A stretch of DNA of 64,000 nt from Mesocentrotus franciscanus. Taxonomy: Eukaryota > Echinodermata > Echinoidea > Camarodonta > Strongylocentrotidae. Both the position numbers and the translations under genes were made by a program. Positions 31,831 through 45,166 of this stretch are shown piece after piece. The stretch's first letter is position 1. Each line of letters begins with the position of its first letter. The notes beneath the pieces are model-generated. The model made no database searches and had not been told where the DNA came from. It saw only the letters and a list, made by a program, of their open reading frames with translations. Where the stretch lies: assembly GCA_037976565.1 (NCBI GenBank), contig CP137671.1:27971813-28035812 (forward strand). The letters are read 5' to 3'.

Positions 31831-32045
31831 TTGTCAGTGAAAAAAATTTTTTCCATAATGGTCCTGTTGGCCTAGATTAAGTGCATATACAATATAAATA
31901 CAGATTGAAATTCCAGACAAAATAATTTTGTTAAATTCTATTTACATGTACCAAATAATGCTGTGAAATAAAAGAACAATCTGTCAAAAGTGAAGGCGAA
32001 TACAAAGACTTTCCTTGAAAATCCCCCAATATATATATATATATA

Positions 32046-32570
32046 TTTACATTCACAGCAACAAAATTAAACGGAATGCGTTTTTTGCGGGTACTTGAGA
32101 TTTAATAGAGGATGGAATCTTGTTACCCTGAATATCAATATCATGACAATAGCAACAACTACGACACAAACTTTCCCAACTGAATATAGGATACTTTTAC
32201 TTGAAATGTTACACTGCTCCAATCCACCCCAGGGAAGGACCCGGGTATTACTTTCGAATCTTTTAATCAATTTATACAAGTATCTGCACCTAAAAACAAC
32301 CCAAAGTACTCTCTGCATAGGGGCCACCAACAGACGAGAACTTGTGTACACCCCACAGCCCGTAAAAGGCGACAATGTTCCCTGCATTAAACAGGCGAAC
32401 AGAGTTTACCTTCTAATTTGAACTGTGAGACAGGATGAACGTATAACACCCCACTGCATCAAAGAAGGCAAACAGTTCCACTGCATAAAACAGGCGAACA
32501 GATGCCCACTTTACAGGCGGTTACATGTTATAAATAAACGACAGGACGGAATGCCTGTTATCATCGGGGC
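32046..32570. mobile_element. Left part of a dispersed repeat, also at 63591-64000
   Basis: From CATTCACAGCAACAAAATTAAACGG to at least 32460 this is nearly identical to 63591-64000 in the same orientation, which the window edge truncates. It starts directly after a (TA)n run (32029-32047). Another (TA)n run lies at 36817-36834, so the element might extend that far. No recognisable protein is encoded in the shared part; the antiparallel ~106-residue frames are shadows of each other. Confidence 0.7.
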
Positions 32571-34072
32571 CCCAACCGGAAACCAATAAATATTGAGCTC
32601 TGCAAGATACAATGGCCAACTAAAATAATCCAATTCATATTCTCAAAAACACAACCCTCCCATGAGGTATTTTGGAGCAGTGTGTAATACACATAATAAC
32701 CTTTATATGTATATATCAACATATATACGCATACACATATATATATGCGAAGAGGCAAAAAATGACAATTTCGCCACACGGGCACCGCCCGCCGCCACTG
32801 AGCGTATATATTATTTGCACGTACATTACGTATTCAATTCAAGACTTTCATCAGCGTCAATTATCTGAATTAACTTCAACATGAAATTTCTTCCAACAAC
32901 TTAACATGCAGGTATATTCACGTCTGCAAACCTTTTACTTGCACTAAAGTACCTAAGTATTCGCATATATTATTATTATTATTATCACGTATTCAATTCA
33001 AAATATTTATAAGCGTGAGCATCTACTGTACTAATGCAATAATCCAACCAAAACGTAATACGCTGAAAAGATTGCTTTCATTATCGATACTTTAAAAAGG
33101 GGGTGTAAATATTAATAATAACCGAATTTCATATCATCAATTTTAAATTCAATTTCTACAGTCCAATCAACATTTAATCTAACTTCACTAATTAATTATT
33201 GTGCCATAATATAACAACCCCACCAGGTAGATGAGCTTAACATATTAATCTCAACCCATCACCTAATTGGCTAATTTCATTTAACTATATACCTTTTAGC
33301 GATTTGAGGCTTGAGCAAATAGGCCCATTAACAAAATTAATCGTGAACAATTATCTTTCGTTTTAACAATAACATGAATAAATTTTAAAACCGAAAACAG
33401 TATTAAGTGACAGACGCCGTTATGAACACGGGTGAGACCAAGCTCATGAAAACAGTCTACAAATAATTTAATAACAAATTAGAGTGAACCACAACAAAGA
33501 ACTGGAATGCCGTCTTTCCAACGTTCGTCGACTCGCGAATAAGGCTTTGAAGGAACAAGTCATTTCCTGCCAAAAAGATGTATTCCATCGGCATCACTAG
33601 GAAACAGCTCGTGTCGCTCGTGCGCGAAGCCCGAATAATCCAATGAACGACCCCCGATTCTGCGGGATGTATTCCTGGCATGCTTGTTAAATACTAGCCG
33701 CGTTCTAGAATTATGTGGCTGTTCGTCATTGTCGAAACCTGGGTAAGTCCTTCGTGGCAACACACTGGACCAAATGCTGCGGGCATCGGGGAGGAGCGCG
33801 AAGGCGGCTAACCAGTGTATCATATCAACCTACGACAGGAATAAAAAGAAAAACTTCCGGCAGCTTATTGTTCACCACCATTCGACTTGTGTCATATCTA
33901 AAACCCTTCCCACTCACTATTGTCCATAAGCACCCGCTTATTCAAACTTATTCAAACCCAATCGGCTGTAGAGGGATCTGGTAACTTTGTCTTAGATCCT
34001 TAAAGCTAACATTAAAATTACAAAATTCCCTAAACCTGTAAATCAATCAAAAACCCCTTCTTGGTCATTTTG
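32571..34072. other. Unassigned, possibly internal part of the 32046 element
   Basis: (TA)-rich microsatellite at about 32700-32755, then AT-rich DNA and a GC-richer stretch at 33410-33840 with minus-strand frames of 74-87 residues. These match no family I recognise. No gene is called. Confidence 0.4.
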
Positions 34073-35240
34073 AAGCACGTCCCCTATTATTTTTGCTGTA
34101 CATAAATGACATTAAGACAGTTTCAGATAAATTTGAATATATTATGTATGCAGATGATACTACTTTAATTTATACGCAGCCAAATATTGTTGATTTAGAA
34201 AGTAATGTCAACGATGAATTAGAAAAGATTTCTTTATGGTTTAAATCAAATAGACTATTGATAAACCTTAGTAAAACAAATTATGTTACATTCCATAATA
34301 AGACTTGTAAATTAGCCAATACACTAAGTGGTCTCTCTCTCAAAATTGATAATATTCCGTTACTTAAGATTGATACTGTTAATTTTCTTGGTGTCCTTAT
34401 AAGTAACAATATGCATTGGGATACACACATAGATTATTTAATAGGTAAAGTTTCTAAATATATTGGTATACTCTATAAATTGAAAGATACAATTCCTACA
34501 TCCTCTTTAATATTGTTATATAATGCATTTATGATGTCACATTTAAATTATTGTATTCTGGTATGGGGTAATAGCAATCACACAAAATTGGACAAATTAT
34601 TTAAACTACAAAAGAAAGCCCTTAGGATATGCTTAGGCTGTCAGTATCGTATTCGCTCTGCCCCATTGTTTATGAAATTGAAAACACTGAATATATTTGA
34701 CTTGTATTTTTATTCAATTGCCCTGCTTGGATTCTTTTATTTTCAAAATAAACTACCGCCAAATATTTCGAAAATGTTCACTTTGAATAACGATGTTCAT
34801 AATTATAATACCCGTGGGCGAAACTCTTTTCATTTTTGGCCAGTAAAGACAAATATATATCTAAAATCTGTAAGAAACAATTTTCCTATTATTTGGAACT
34901 CTATTCCTCCTGAAATATCCTCATGCAAGTCTTGAACACTATTTAAAAGAAACTTGAAGCAGCATCTTATATCTAAATATCAATGATTCTTGTACCAGTA
35001 ATTATATTACACAACATTACCTATAAATGTAATAATAGTTTTGTCTGTATATGTAAATCTCTTAATTACTGTTTGGGGAACTATGCCTCCACAAGGCCAT
35101 TTGGCTTTTTTTTTTTTTTTTTTTTAGTTCCCTATTTTCATTTTCTTATATATTGCATATGCTTATTTATATTGTATATATCTTTGTATTGTTTTTATTG
35201 AAATTGGAAATGAATAAAACGAATTGAATTGAATTGAATA
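34073..35240 (+). mobile_element. 5'-truncated LINE reverse transcriptase with TTGAA tail
   Basis: An open frame to 34935 starts inside the palm domain at RPLLFLLYINDI. The usual preceding GVPQGSVLG is absent, which marks the truncation point near 34072. It includes MYADDTTLIY (catalytic YADD), LLINLSKTNYV, FLGVLI and HLNYCILVWGN...LQKKALRI, the order typical of CR1/L2/Jockey-type non-LTR elements. A stop at 34935 is followed by a 3' UTR with a T-rich run (35105-35127) and a terminal (GAATT)n tail at 35218-35238. The frame is free of stops, so the insertion is fairly recent. Confidence 0.85.
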
Positions 35241-37901
35241 GTCGCTTTAATAGGGCTTAAGTCAAATCATAGACCGAAAGCTTCAGTCTCCGATATAGAC
35301 GGTTGTTCCGCTGAGATTGCATCTGGCTCCTCTGACCGCCTCTATACATAGACTGAAGAACGTCCTATGGGGACTGTACGGGAGGAATGGTTCGGTTCGG
35401 CCGGACCGCGATGAATGAGATATGCAACGAGTTTTTCACTCTTTACGTCTTCATATATACAATTTGGCTGCAATATTACACTGAATAATATTTAAGATAA
35501 AAAATAATACAGGAATGTCTACTTTGACTTACGATAGCTTGCTCATTTAGATCCTAAATCAATGATTAATCCGAGAAAGTCTTGTAGTCAACATGATTTG
35601 TTGTAAGCCATCTTGGTTTGAGTTGATGAATATTCATTTTTCTTTCCGAACGTCCAATAGCTACGTACGAGTCGGCCCGGCTTGACCCAGTGATATTTGA
35701 ATATTCATAAACCCAATATCAAACCGAGTGTTCTGATTGGCCATTGGCATTGTTTTGGTCGGTTGACCCGGAAATATATCGGCCGGGTCATGTCATAGAT
35801 TACCAGTTCGAAACATGAACGTACCGTTTCCTTGGTTCTGAGATAAAAATTGGATAACTCATATACGTAAGTCTGTAAATTTTCCATTTGGAAATAAGTC
35901 ATAAAAATTTTGATAACTGTACATAGGAGAAAAATAGACCTAGTTTTTTTCTATTTGATTTATAAATCAGAAAATTAGATCTAAATAAAAAAAATCGGGA
36001 GAAACTTGCTGCAGCAAAGTGCTGCAGAATTGGCTCTATCTCTCCGCGTGGTGCGAGGCGTACGGGGTACCGTCTGTGTATGGGGAATGTCAACAAATGT
36101 CAGTTTTATTAAAGAATGACCCATACCAGACGGTTATTTCTGTCTAGTCAAATCACTGCCATGCAATTTATTCGTTCAAAATTAAAATGATATCCAACAT
36201 CGTTGATCTTCGTCCGCCTTATGAAACATGTACCAATTAATTCATACTGGTTATACGAACGTAAAGAAGTGAATATGGATAAACCATCGTCATACTTAAC
36301 TTTCCTCTCGGAGGTACCTTTGTAGATTCCGAGAAGACGTCCCAGTATGAACTATTCGCTACGCCGTATACTCTGTAGAACCAAGTCCAATTAAATTGAA
36401 ACTTTTCCTCTATTAAAATCCGATGTGAAATCCACGTATAATAATTTTCCAGTACGAAGTTCCCTCAGGCTCAATAAAGCCCAACTAAATTAAATTAATT
36501 TGCCACCGATTAATGTCTACATCCATCCTCTACAAAATCCACAAGGTGAATGAGAATTCTCTCGCCAACACCGTGGGAACCCAATCCATCCCGGCCAATT
36601 GAATTCCATACATACATTCAAAACATACCTCCCGCAAATTCCGATATAGCTACGCGCACATGAAAGATACCGCGCGGCTGACAACAAAGGGGGCTGGTAT
36701 GTTATTGTCTCCTCTCAAGATGCCGCCAAAACTCATCACAAAAGAAACGCCGCCGCTAACGCGTGCTGTCACTGATGAATGTAAATCATTTATATCGCCC
36801 TACGTGCGATAAAATTCCATATATATATATATAAATAATAATAAATAAAAAAAAACGAAAAAACGAAAGGTAAATGAATAAGCGACAACTAATCATTTGC
36901 AAAATACATGTACAAAATGGTTAAATAGATTTTCAACGATTTTACCAAATATGTTGATATAAATTATAATGACTAATAGTGAGTAGAGAAATTTTAATTT
37001 ATGTCTTTAATTACAGTGTACGTTTTATTTGGATATGAATTAATTAATTGCGTTATATATTATGGTTTAAACCCCTATACTGGACATGGATTTATTTCAA
37101 ATAATTTTCTTTAGTGACGTTTCTTATTGCACCACATTTTCAAAAATGTTGTGATTACATACCTCCTCTAGTTGGTAGTCAAACTATTTCTTTGTCATTA
37201 ATAATGAAAAATTTATTGTCACTTTCATTCACAAGCCCAATAAATCGTTGTTTCTTTTTATCTTTTATCAAAAGATTTCCCGGTTTAATATCTTCAAGAT
37301 TATGCATGTTTATTTAAGAAACACCTAATCGTATTGTATTTACACAATACTTTAAAATCCACGAACATAACTAAATAAATATAAATTCAAACTCCTCTTC
37401 TCAGGAGAGCAGAGTCTGAAACATTCTGAAATCAAACATTAGTATCTTTTCTATATCATCATCATCATTATTGTCATATTACATTCTTAATATGCTACTA
37501 CTCACAAATAATTACTCAGCCGGATTGATAACTCTGGACCCTTTACAATGATAATGTATGACAATAATTAGTCTCTATTATTACAAGATTCATCATATTA
37601 TATTTTGTAGAATTTTCCCCACGTTTTATGATACGCCAGTAATATCATTCATGTCTACGAGTTTGCATAAAAACTATCAGCAATTAGCCATTTGTTTATG
37701 ATACACGAATTCGTTTGAAACGATGACATTGCGTTATTGGCTTTATTTTTTATCTTTTTGAGGTAATGAGCCAATACAACAGTAAACGAAAACTGTTGTT
37801 GCAATTACTTTATTTTGCATGCAACTTACAGACGATATCACTGGCGTATAACTCAATTGACATGATTAATCATGACTGGCAACATTGTTTAAGATATATG
37901 A
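35241..37901. other. Spacer 3' of R7, no gene recognised
   Basis: GC-richer noncoding DNA up to about 36815, then (TA)n at 36817-36834, then AT-rich DNA to R7. Short minus-strand frames at 35705-36096 show no recognisable family. The first part may belong to the element starting at 32046. Confidence 0.4.
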
Positions 37902-39921
37902 CTACAGGCCTTCATATTGAGCACGAACCATTTGCCAGAATTCTTTACCAAGTTGCCTCGGGTCATCATAATCCGTCTCCGAGGACGTCGTTTTCTTAGT
38001 CTTTCGGCTCATGTCTGGTTTGGCGTAAAGGAGTTCCACCTCTGCTCTTTGACTATGTATGATGTCTGTCACAGGAAATTCTCGTGATGTCTTTGGATTA
38101 CCTGCTGAAGATGAGCACGCCTTGTTTACCGAATATGGGTCGAATAAGCCTTCTTGGTGGTAAGGTAGTGGGTTTGATACTTGAGAATTTGTTGCCTTTA
38201 TATTTGCAGTACCACCTTCGACGTCATCTAAAGAACAATACGTATTGTCTACGCTAGGTGCGCTTGGAATGATTACACTTTCAGTGTGTTCATAATTATG
38301 GTTAACGCTTCTGTCATCTGGATCAGAGTAATTAGTCTTTGGTTGACACTCTCCTGCAGTAAGAGCCTGCTCTTTGGCATTGTGATTAATATGGACAAAG
38401 GGCCTGCACATCAAGTCATGTCTTGCAGGGAGTATCGGGACACTTGTTTGACGTTCCGAACAGGAGCCTGAGGAGGGCATTGGTGCTCGATTCGGATCAG
38501 GTTCTTCACTGTCCGATGTTTGGCGACAGGAGACATCTCGGCTAGGTCGAGAGACCCCAGATGACAGGGTCATTTCAACAGATTCTGCATCCGTATGACC
38601 AAAGTTTGTAGCTGAATTCATTCGGAAACTGAGGTTCCTCTCGCTTCTACGGTCACACCGCTCTCTCCTTCGGATTTTGCGCAGGTAATTGCCGAATTGA
38701 ACACCCACGCTTAATGTAAAAGCAAAACCTGTAATCACAACAATGGTAATCAATATATTTCGTTCACTTCCATCGCCACTCTCATCTAAATGTGTATCAT
38801 CAATGAAATTGATAGGCTCATCCGGATTTGCTGTAGTTGACGTCGCTGGTGTAACGGTAGATGATAGAGAACGTCCTTTGGCAATACTATCTATGTAGAC
38901 GGTAAGTATTTGACATTGAGAACCGTCGCTAAAATAGTTGAAGCATTTGGGTCTCCAGATGCGTTCATTAAAATGGAAATAATATACAGACTTTCCTGTA
39001 TGTCAAAATTCAGATATCCAATGCCTCTTATTACAAGCATATTTGAGTCATCTCCCTCTTCACCGCAGAGGGAAATGGGAATACTTGCAGTTATGTTTTC
39101 AGTAGAATTAAACCTCTTTAGGGAGCTTCCAGCAACAATGAACCACGATGTATTACAGCATTTATATGTTGCATTCTCGGATTTAGTTAAATCGCCAGGT
39201 GCTGTACGAAACAAGCATGCTTCGGTTCTGTTTGTTTTACTATACAAAACTTCACACATGGTTGGTACATTGCTTGCATCATTAAGCTTTTCAGGAGGAA
39301 GAAAAATGCTATATTTGTTGGTTATATTATATTGACCATCCAAATTCATCTCCGAAGTTTCATGTTCATACAACACCTGATCCCGGGCTACAAGTCGTGC
39401 TCGGTCCCCATCGTTTACCTGCAACCATTGGCACGACATCTGTAATTTCCCACGTTTCTTGTCGAAGAAAGTTTCGCAAATAGGCTTTGTCTCGGCGATT
39501 ATTAAATTCAATCGGAAAATGAAACAAAGTTGTCGTCCACGTTCATACAAAGACACAGTGTGCGTCCCATTATCATTTTCGTCATAAACCATAATTGACC
39601 TTTCATATTTATTTCCCCCTTGTTGGTAGTAAGCCAAACTATAACGTCCATTTTGTAAAGATGTGTTGTTTACGATGGACATATTAAACGGAAGTTGAAA
39701 TTTTGAGTCTGGAATATTCCACACAAGGTATTGGTCTGCTTGTTGCTTGGGCGCAGTGAAGTTGACATGGATGGTTTGCCCGTCGATTGCGATCACAGAT
39801 TCTTCCTGTTCACAATGCTGCAGAACAAATTATTACTTGAAAATGCCTGATGCAAATGTGCTTGTAAAATAAAAAGGCTTTAACATACCTCAACAGCGGG
39901 TGTAAGCCGTTGAGGAAACAT
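37902..39921 (-). pseudogene. R7: long-tail Ig-like receptor, frameshifted
   Basis: Closest relative of R1 in signal peptide and ectodomain. The ATG at 39921 (MFPQRLTPAVEV) corresponds to the R1 start. Compared with R1, there is a stop at 39880-39882, then a 2-bp insertion near 39820 (TTCTGCAGCATTGTG versus TTCTGTAACAATG). A 1-bp deletion lies near 38940 (GCTTCAACTA versus GCTTCCAACTA). Between lesions are LQMSCQWLQV, KCCNTSW and SLCGEEGDDS. The last frame gives a transmembrane helix (ITIVVITGFAFTLSVGVQF) and a tail with NTYCSLDDV, LLYAKPDMSRKTKK and DYDDPR. The protein stops soon after, without the YGNS and LYMN motifs. It is the long-tail partner of R1. Confidence 0.8.
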
Positions 39922-40440
39922 TTTGCCGTCGTATAGTCCCACATCTAACTTGATAATGGACGTGGAAGACAAAAGATGGTTTACAACAATTCTTAAACAA
40001 CATGATAGCCTGTTATTAATGGATCTCTTGATCCTGAAAATCATCCTCTTGCTGCAAATAAATGTTACCTGACAAAAAGGGCGGGGCCTGTTGAAATCAG
40101 GGAATGTTTTTTTCTCTTTATCATTTCCCCTCATCTCAAGTAGTGATTCGCTGAATGGTAATGCTAATGGAAATGATAATACCTATACCAGTTTCGGTAA
40201 TAATGTACAAGATGCATAGGTAACAATATAAAGAAACGATGATTAACGAAAGATTTGTTTTCATATCTGAAAGTAAAAAGGAAAGGAAACAAAAAGAAAG
40301 AGACAGGCAGAAAAAGATGAAGTGGTGTTCTGCCATTATAGGTCAAGTGCCTTTATTAAACAATTTATAAAAACCTCCGAGGTACAATTATTATAAACAA
40401 AAACTTTTGATCACCTTTCTCGAGTATAGTATTTAACTAA
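39922..40440 (-). promoter_or_regulatory. 5' flank of R7, shared with R1
   Basis: Matches 2671-3180. The GC box GGGCGGGGCC at 40079-40088 lies 158 bp before the R7 ATG, as in R1. The GGAAATGATAATACC segment and the polypurine tract (about 40265-40318) also match. Similarity ends near 40430. Confidence 0.45.
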
Positions 40441-41070
40441 TCACACTTTCATGTCAATTAGGCCAAGCGAAGTGCACTTTCTTATTGAATCGAACACAAA
40501 CTTCGATGGCTTAACATGTTTAATGGAGAATTCCATTAAATTTATCTTTTCTTATACTTAATAAATAGGATAATTCGCGATGCTTTGTCCTGAAAAATCA
40601 GCGATTTATTAGTTTTTGGATATAAGGGTGAGTTAAGGTAATGATAAAAGAAAACAGAATTTGGATATCATTTTTTGAAGAATACCCTAGTTAAATTCTC
40701 TCCTGATAAAATAATAGCTCTTAAAAAGCCCTCAAAAACGAAATATGACAAGAAAAAGCTGAAGAGACATAGTGGTACAAACATTTTTGTGTAGTTCCAT
40801 ATACCCATTTCCGTGTGCAGAGTCAATTTCTTTTACTGTTTTCAAAACTTCACAGTACACACCAATTTATGTGTACATCATGAAGCTTTCATAGTTGATT
40901 CCAGACACTTTCATTCACAGTGTAGGCCTAAAGCCTTGACGACTAGTCGACTTTATCTTTACAGGTATACATGCAGCTTTCTATCATGTAAACCCGTATT
41001 ATTATGACTCCAACCCAAGGCATGTCTTAATGAAAATCAACTTCTTGTTTCCCTTCAGGCAAAGGAATGC
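40441..41070. other. AT-rich spacer, no gene seen
   Basis: No gene or repeat recognised between the R7 flank and the TIR element. Confidence 0.4.
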
Positions 41071-41590
41071 TAAAGGTACTTTGTCCCATTTGCAGGCCTA
41101 AGAAATGAAAAGGTTAAAATTCCAACGGCATTTGAAAGATAATACTAATTTAGAACTTCCCTAAAAACAATACTTCTTTTTGTGGGAAAATAACGACCGT
41201 TAGTTGTCAAATCGAATTTAGCGATCGCGGTCCTTTAATTAAATAGTCTGATTTTCAGACCCTCAGTACCGAATGGTCGTACGTTTTGTGCTGCGCAAAG
41301 ATTCAATCAGTTTAATTTTGGCCATTACAAGAAGTGGGTAATTGATGTAGACTTTATGTAGCTTATGTAACCTTTACAGCTCATTTTATGTATGTTATTA
41401 CTAAAGAAAAAAAGAAGTCAGTCAGCCACTCAATAGTGTCTGACAGTGAAGTCTAGAAAGTAAACGGCCGTTTCATTGCATAATTGGAATACTAGGACAC
41501 TGTTAACGTTTAAATTTCACAGATAGAACATATGTGACATATTCATAATTCCTACAAAGTTATACATAATTTGATGTTGGCTGCAAATGG
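41071..41590. mobile_element. TIR-type nonautonomous element, copy 2
   Basis: Second copy of the 29531-30048 element, same orientation, about 520 bp, with the same imperfect inverted ends. It sits inside the upstream tract of R7. No coding capacity. Confidence 0.65.
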
Positions 41591-43299
41591 ATACACTACC
41601 TTAAACATAAAACTATTATGAAAATAATTAATGTTATTTGGCGGTCTGGCAAAGCAAAAACCCAAAGCCCTAACCGACAAAAAGTTCCCTTGACAGCTCA
41701 TAACTTTGATGGCGACAAATTTAAACCCAATAAAAAACATCTAATATCAGTATGTGCGGTAAACAAAAATGGACTGAAGATCAACCAGCTCTTCGTTTCG
41801 AATGTACATCAGGACTCGAACACTTTATACACTCTCAGTTCTTACTTTTGTCCAATAGTCTTCATGGCATTATGTATTTGATTTGTTATGTATTGGTTGG
41901 ATTATTGTAAATTATATTGCAGCTCGAGAATTGACATTACTTCGTTCACAAAGTAATGCATTGGTATCAAATCGCATTGGTACTTGGTTTAAAAGATCAT
42001 TAGTTAAAAACAAAATTAAAGTAAATTTACTTTCTTGCAGTTTAAGAATACACAACCATCTAAAAATTATTGTGTCAAGACGCTTTTGCCTGCTCGCAAT
42101 CTTGGATCTTCTTCAAACTGAACTTCTGTTATGAAGTATAAGGTAAACACTGATATCAGGAAGAAGCGTTATAGAACATAAGAAAAAGAGAGAGACAGAG
42201 AGGGGGTAACAGTTCATGCTAAAAGGAGTAATGTAAAACAAAGAAGTTTCTGTTGTGTTTGTGGTAGTTACAGGCACAAACCCTTTCGTCCTAATGCGTA
42301 AAGGAGTTTCTGTTATTTGAGACTATGAAAACTGTCTACAACTGCACTCCATAGGCTCTGTGTTGCAGCTCATCAACAGCCATAGGCTGATCAGTAATTC
42401 AGGCTAGCCTCAAAGCTTCATGGAATTTTGTGGAAGTGACAAAATATAGTCTGTGCAGCGCAAACTATGTACAGCATATTATAAAAATTCATGAGATTTT
42501 ACATTTATCCTACCTGTAGATTGGGTATGTGCACTGGATAATAATACATGTATCCTGCCATATATCAAAAACCAATATTATAATGAATGAGCTGTAACTT
42601 GATCACTGATTCAACACGGATGACCAAGTAGGACTATGAACATCTTGGCCTTCCAGTGCCCCGTGTCGATTAGTCTAGAATTTTTTCTGCGTGAAGCATG
42701 TTTATATGCATGAGCAGCTATTGTTGTTCGACTTCCAATGTATTGTCGATTTTATTTTTGTATTTATACATGTTTGAATATGTATAACATGTTGACATGC
42801 ATTAGATATAATGTGCAGTTTTGCAGTTAACATCCTATCCGATTCCAAAGTGTGCATATGCGATGTACACATACACGAAAATACAGCACCTGCATGTATT
42901 ATAGATAAGTATTACTTATTGCTTTGATAAGTTGGACAGACGTTAGAAGGCTGATATCGGTTCAATGATAACGCTACCGGTCTTAATACAACAAAGATGA
43001 TCGTACGGGTTTTAAATGATTGAGGAAGTCTCTGCCATTACGAAAAGATAAAATGAAGAAAGCTTTGGAATCAAATGAGTAAATAGTAATACAAAAATAT
43101 GCCTGTGTGTGAGACATAACCAAGTATTTTCTGGAACACAAAAATATCCTAACTCATTTTTAAGAAAGAAAAAAAAATAGTTGAATCGGTTGCATTTTTC
43201 TCTATGATTTAGAACCGGTGATTATGTTGCGTTTGCTGTCAAAGACGACCAATGAGCATCATGCGAAATCGAAAGACTTTTGATTTCACGATTGCTTTA
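41591..43299. other. Spacer, no gene recognised
   Basis: Contains short plus-strand frames (41618-42134) without recognisable similarity and a CA/AG-rich patch near 42190. Nothing supports a gene. Confidence 0.4.
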
Positions 43300-44666
43300 T
43301 AATCTAATTCAGGAACAGACACGAATCGTGCCAGAAGAGTTATGCCTCCTAACAATCTCAACATGATTCCTTTCCTACTTTTCATCATAAAATATCAATT
43401 GCTGTCAATGCACTGTGTTGTAGACATAGCATTCTTTCATGAATGAATTTGTATTTTAAATATTGCACGCATCCTATTAGTAAAGACATGTCAGTTTGAG
43501 AAGTGTACATTGAGCAATTAAGACCCTGTCCAAACATGCAGTAGATGAGAAAAAACATATTAGGTTACGAGGTGCTTTTATGTGCTCTTGAATTGAAATA
43601 TGCTGGAAGTAGAATCAGGTCCACGCCATCTGCGATGAGATTGGGTTAATACAGTTTTCATTAGTCAGCACAAATTCAGAGTCACAAACCTTCTATACAA
43701 ACCCTTGAGAACTCCATCAAGAGACCATATGTTGAAAATTATTTTATCACTTTGATCTCTCACTTTTCAACAGGTTCCATTTTCTTGTTCTTTCTCTTTT
43801 GCTGCGATCGGATGATAAATTGATTTTAAAACAGCTCTGAGATCTGAATTCAGCCTTTTCAAAACTTTGGCATCGAGATAATGATTAACGCTTCTTTATT
43901 ACATGCTTAATGCATTTGCTAGACGAATAAATTTGTCATTAAAAACATGAAAGCAAACTCAGGTATTTATAGCAATGTTGTGATACAAATTTATATGTCG
44001 TCAACTTATCTGCAATACTGCAACTTAATCTTGCTCGTAAGCTATTTGGATCCTCACAGAACCTCTTTCGCGCTAATTTATTTTTTAAGTCTGGCAAATG
44101 TTAGGAGCGACATTATTTTTGTTCATTTTCATGTCCATCCACTTGAAAACAAATAGCGGGTGATGAAGAACAGCACAATCAAATCAACATCGCCTTCGTA
44201 ATATGAAGGAACTTCATATAAATATAACAATCATTGGCATTACAAATGTAATGATGATGTGAATATACACAGCGATGATAAACGATATTGCGTTGGTAAG
44301 CTGGCCTTCGGGATAAGCACAGGTCACAAGTATATATCAATGTGTGTAGGTAATTACCCCAAAGACCGCGGGAGTGTGTGGTGGGGAGGGGGAAACCGCT
44401 ACATTTTAATAATCCCTATTATTGTAGTAACACATTCAAAATATATGATAGAATCAATAGTCGCTATATTGGAAATTGAAAATTTTATGGTCATCAGTAA
44501 TAATTCATTCAACACATTCAATGGCAACAGCACCAAACGATGTTAAATGTTATGTATACAAACTGGTGGTGGCGTACGTGTACATTTAAAAATTGTCCAT
44601 TATAAAGTCTAAATTGTTGGAATGTCATGCACAACCAGGATATGGGTCATTACTAAAGACACACAT
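43300..44666. repeat. Segmental repeat unit upstream of R7, before the gap
   Basis: Aligns with 4430-5840 (upstream of R1) and, after the gap, with 45167-46330. It breaks off at GGGTCATTACTAAAGACAC, the same point where the 5811 repeat unit begins, so the scaffold gap falls at a unit boundary. Confidence 0.7.
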
Positions 44667-45166
44667 NNNNNNNNNNNNNNNNNNNNNNNNNNNNNNNNNN
44701 NNNNNNNNNNNNNNNNNNNNNNNNNNNNNNNNNNNNNNNNNNNNNNNNNNNNNNNNNNNNNNNNNNNNNNNNNNNNNNNNNNNNNNNNNNNNNNNNNNNN
44801 NNNNNNNNNNNNNNNNNNNNNNNNNNNNNNNNNNNNNNNNNNNNNNNNNNNNNNNNNNNNNNNNNNNNNNNNNNNNNNNNNNNNNNNNNNNNNNNNNNNN
44901 NNNNNNNNNNNNNNNNNNNNNNNNNNNNNNNNNNNNNNNNNNNNNNNNNNNNNNNNNNNNNNNNNNNNNNNNNNNNNNNNNNNNNNNNNNNNNNNNNNNN
45001 NNNNNNNNNNNNNNNNNNNNNNNNNNNNNNNNNNNNNNNNNNNNNNNNNNNNNNNNNNNNNNNNNNNNNNNNNNNNNNNNNNNNNNNNNNNNNNNNNNNN
45101 NNNNNNNNNNNNNNNNNNNNNNNNNNNNNNNNNNNNNNNNNNNNNNNNNNNNNNNNNNNNNNNNNN
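44667..45166. other. Assembly gap, 500 N
   Basis: Exactly 500 Ns, so probably a placeholder length. The left edge ends inside one repeat unit and the right edge begins inside the next (compare 4659-4700), which suggests collapsed tandem repeats. Confidence 0.95.

Noticed and set aside
32067..32421. ~106-residue frames on both strands, repeated at 63.7 kb
   Set aside because: Both strands are open over the same repeat, the second copy is shortened by an indel, and no domain is recognisable; better explained as repeat DNA.
41618..42134. Two plus-strand frames of 83-87 residues
   Set aside because: No recognisable domain, no paralog in the window and no splice or promoter signal to support a gene.
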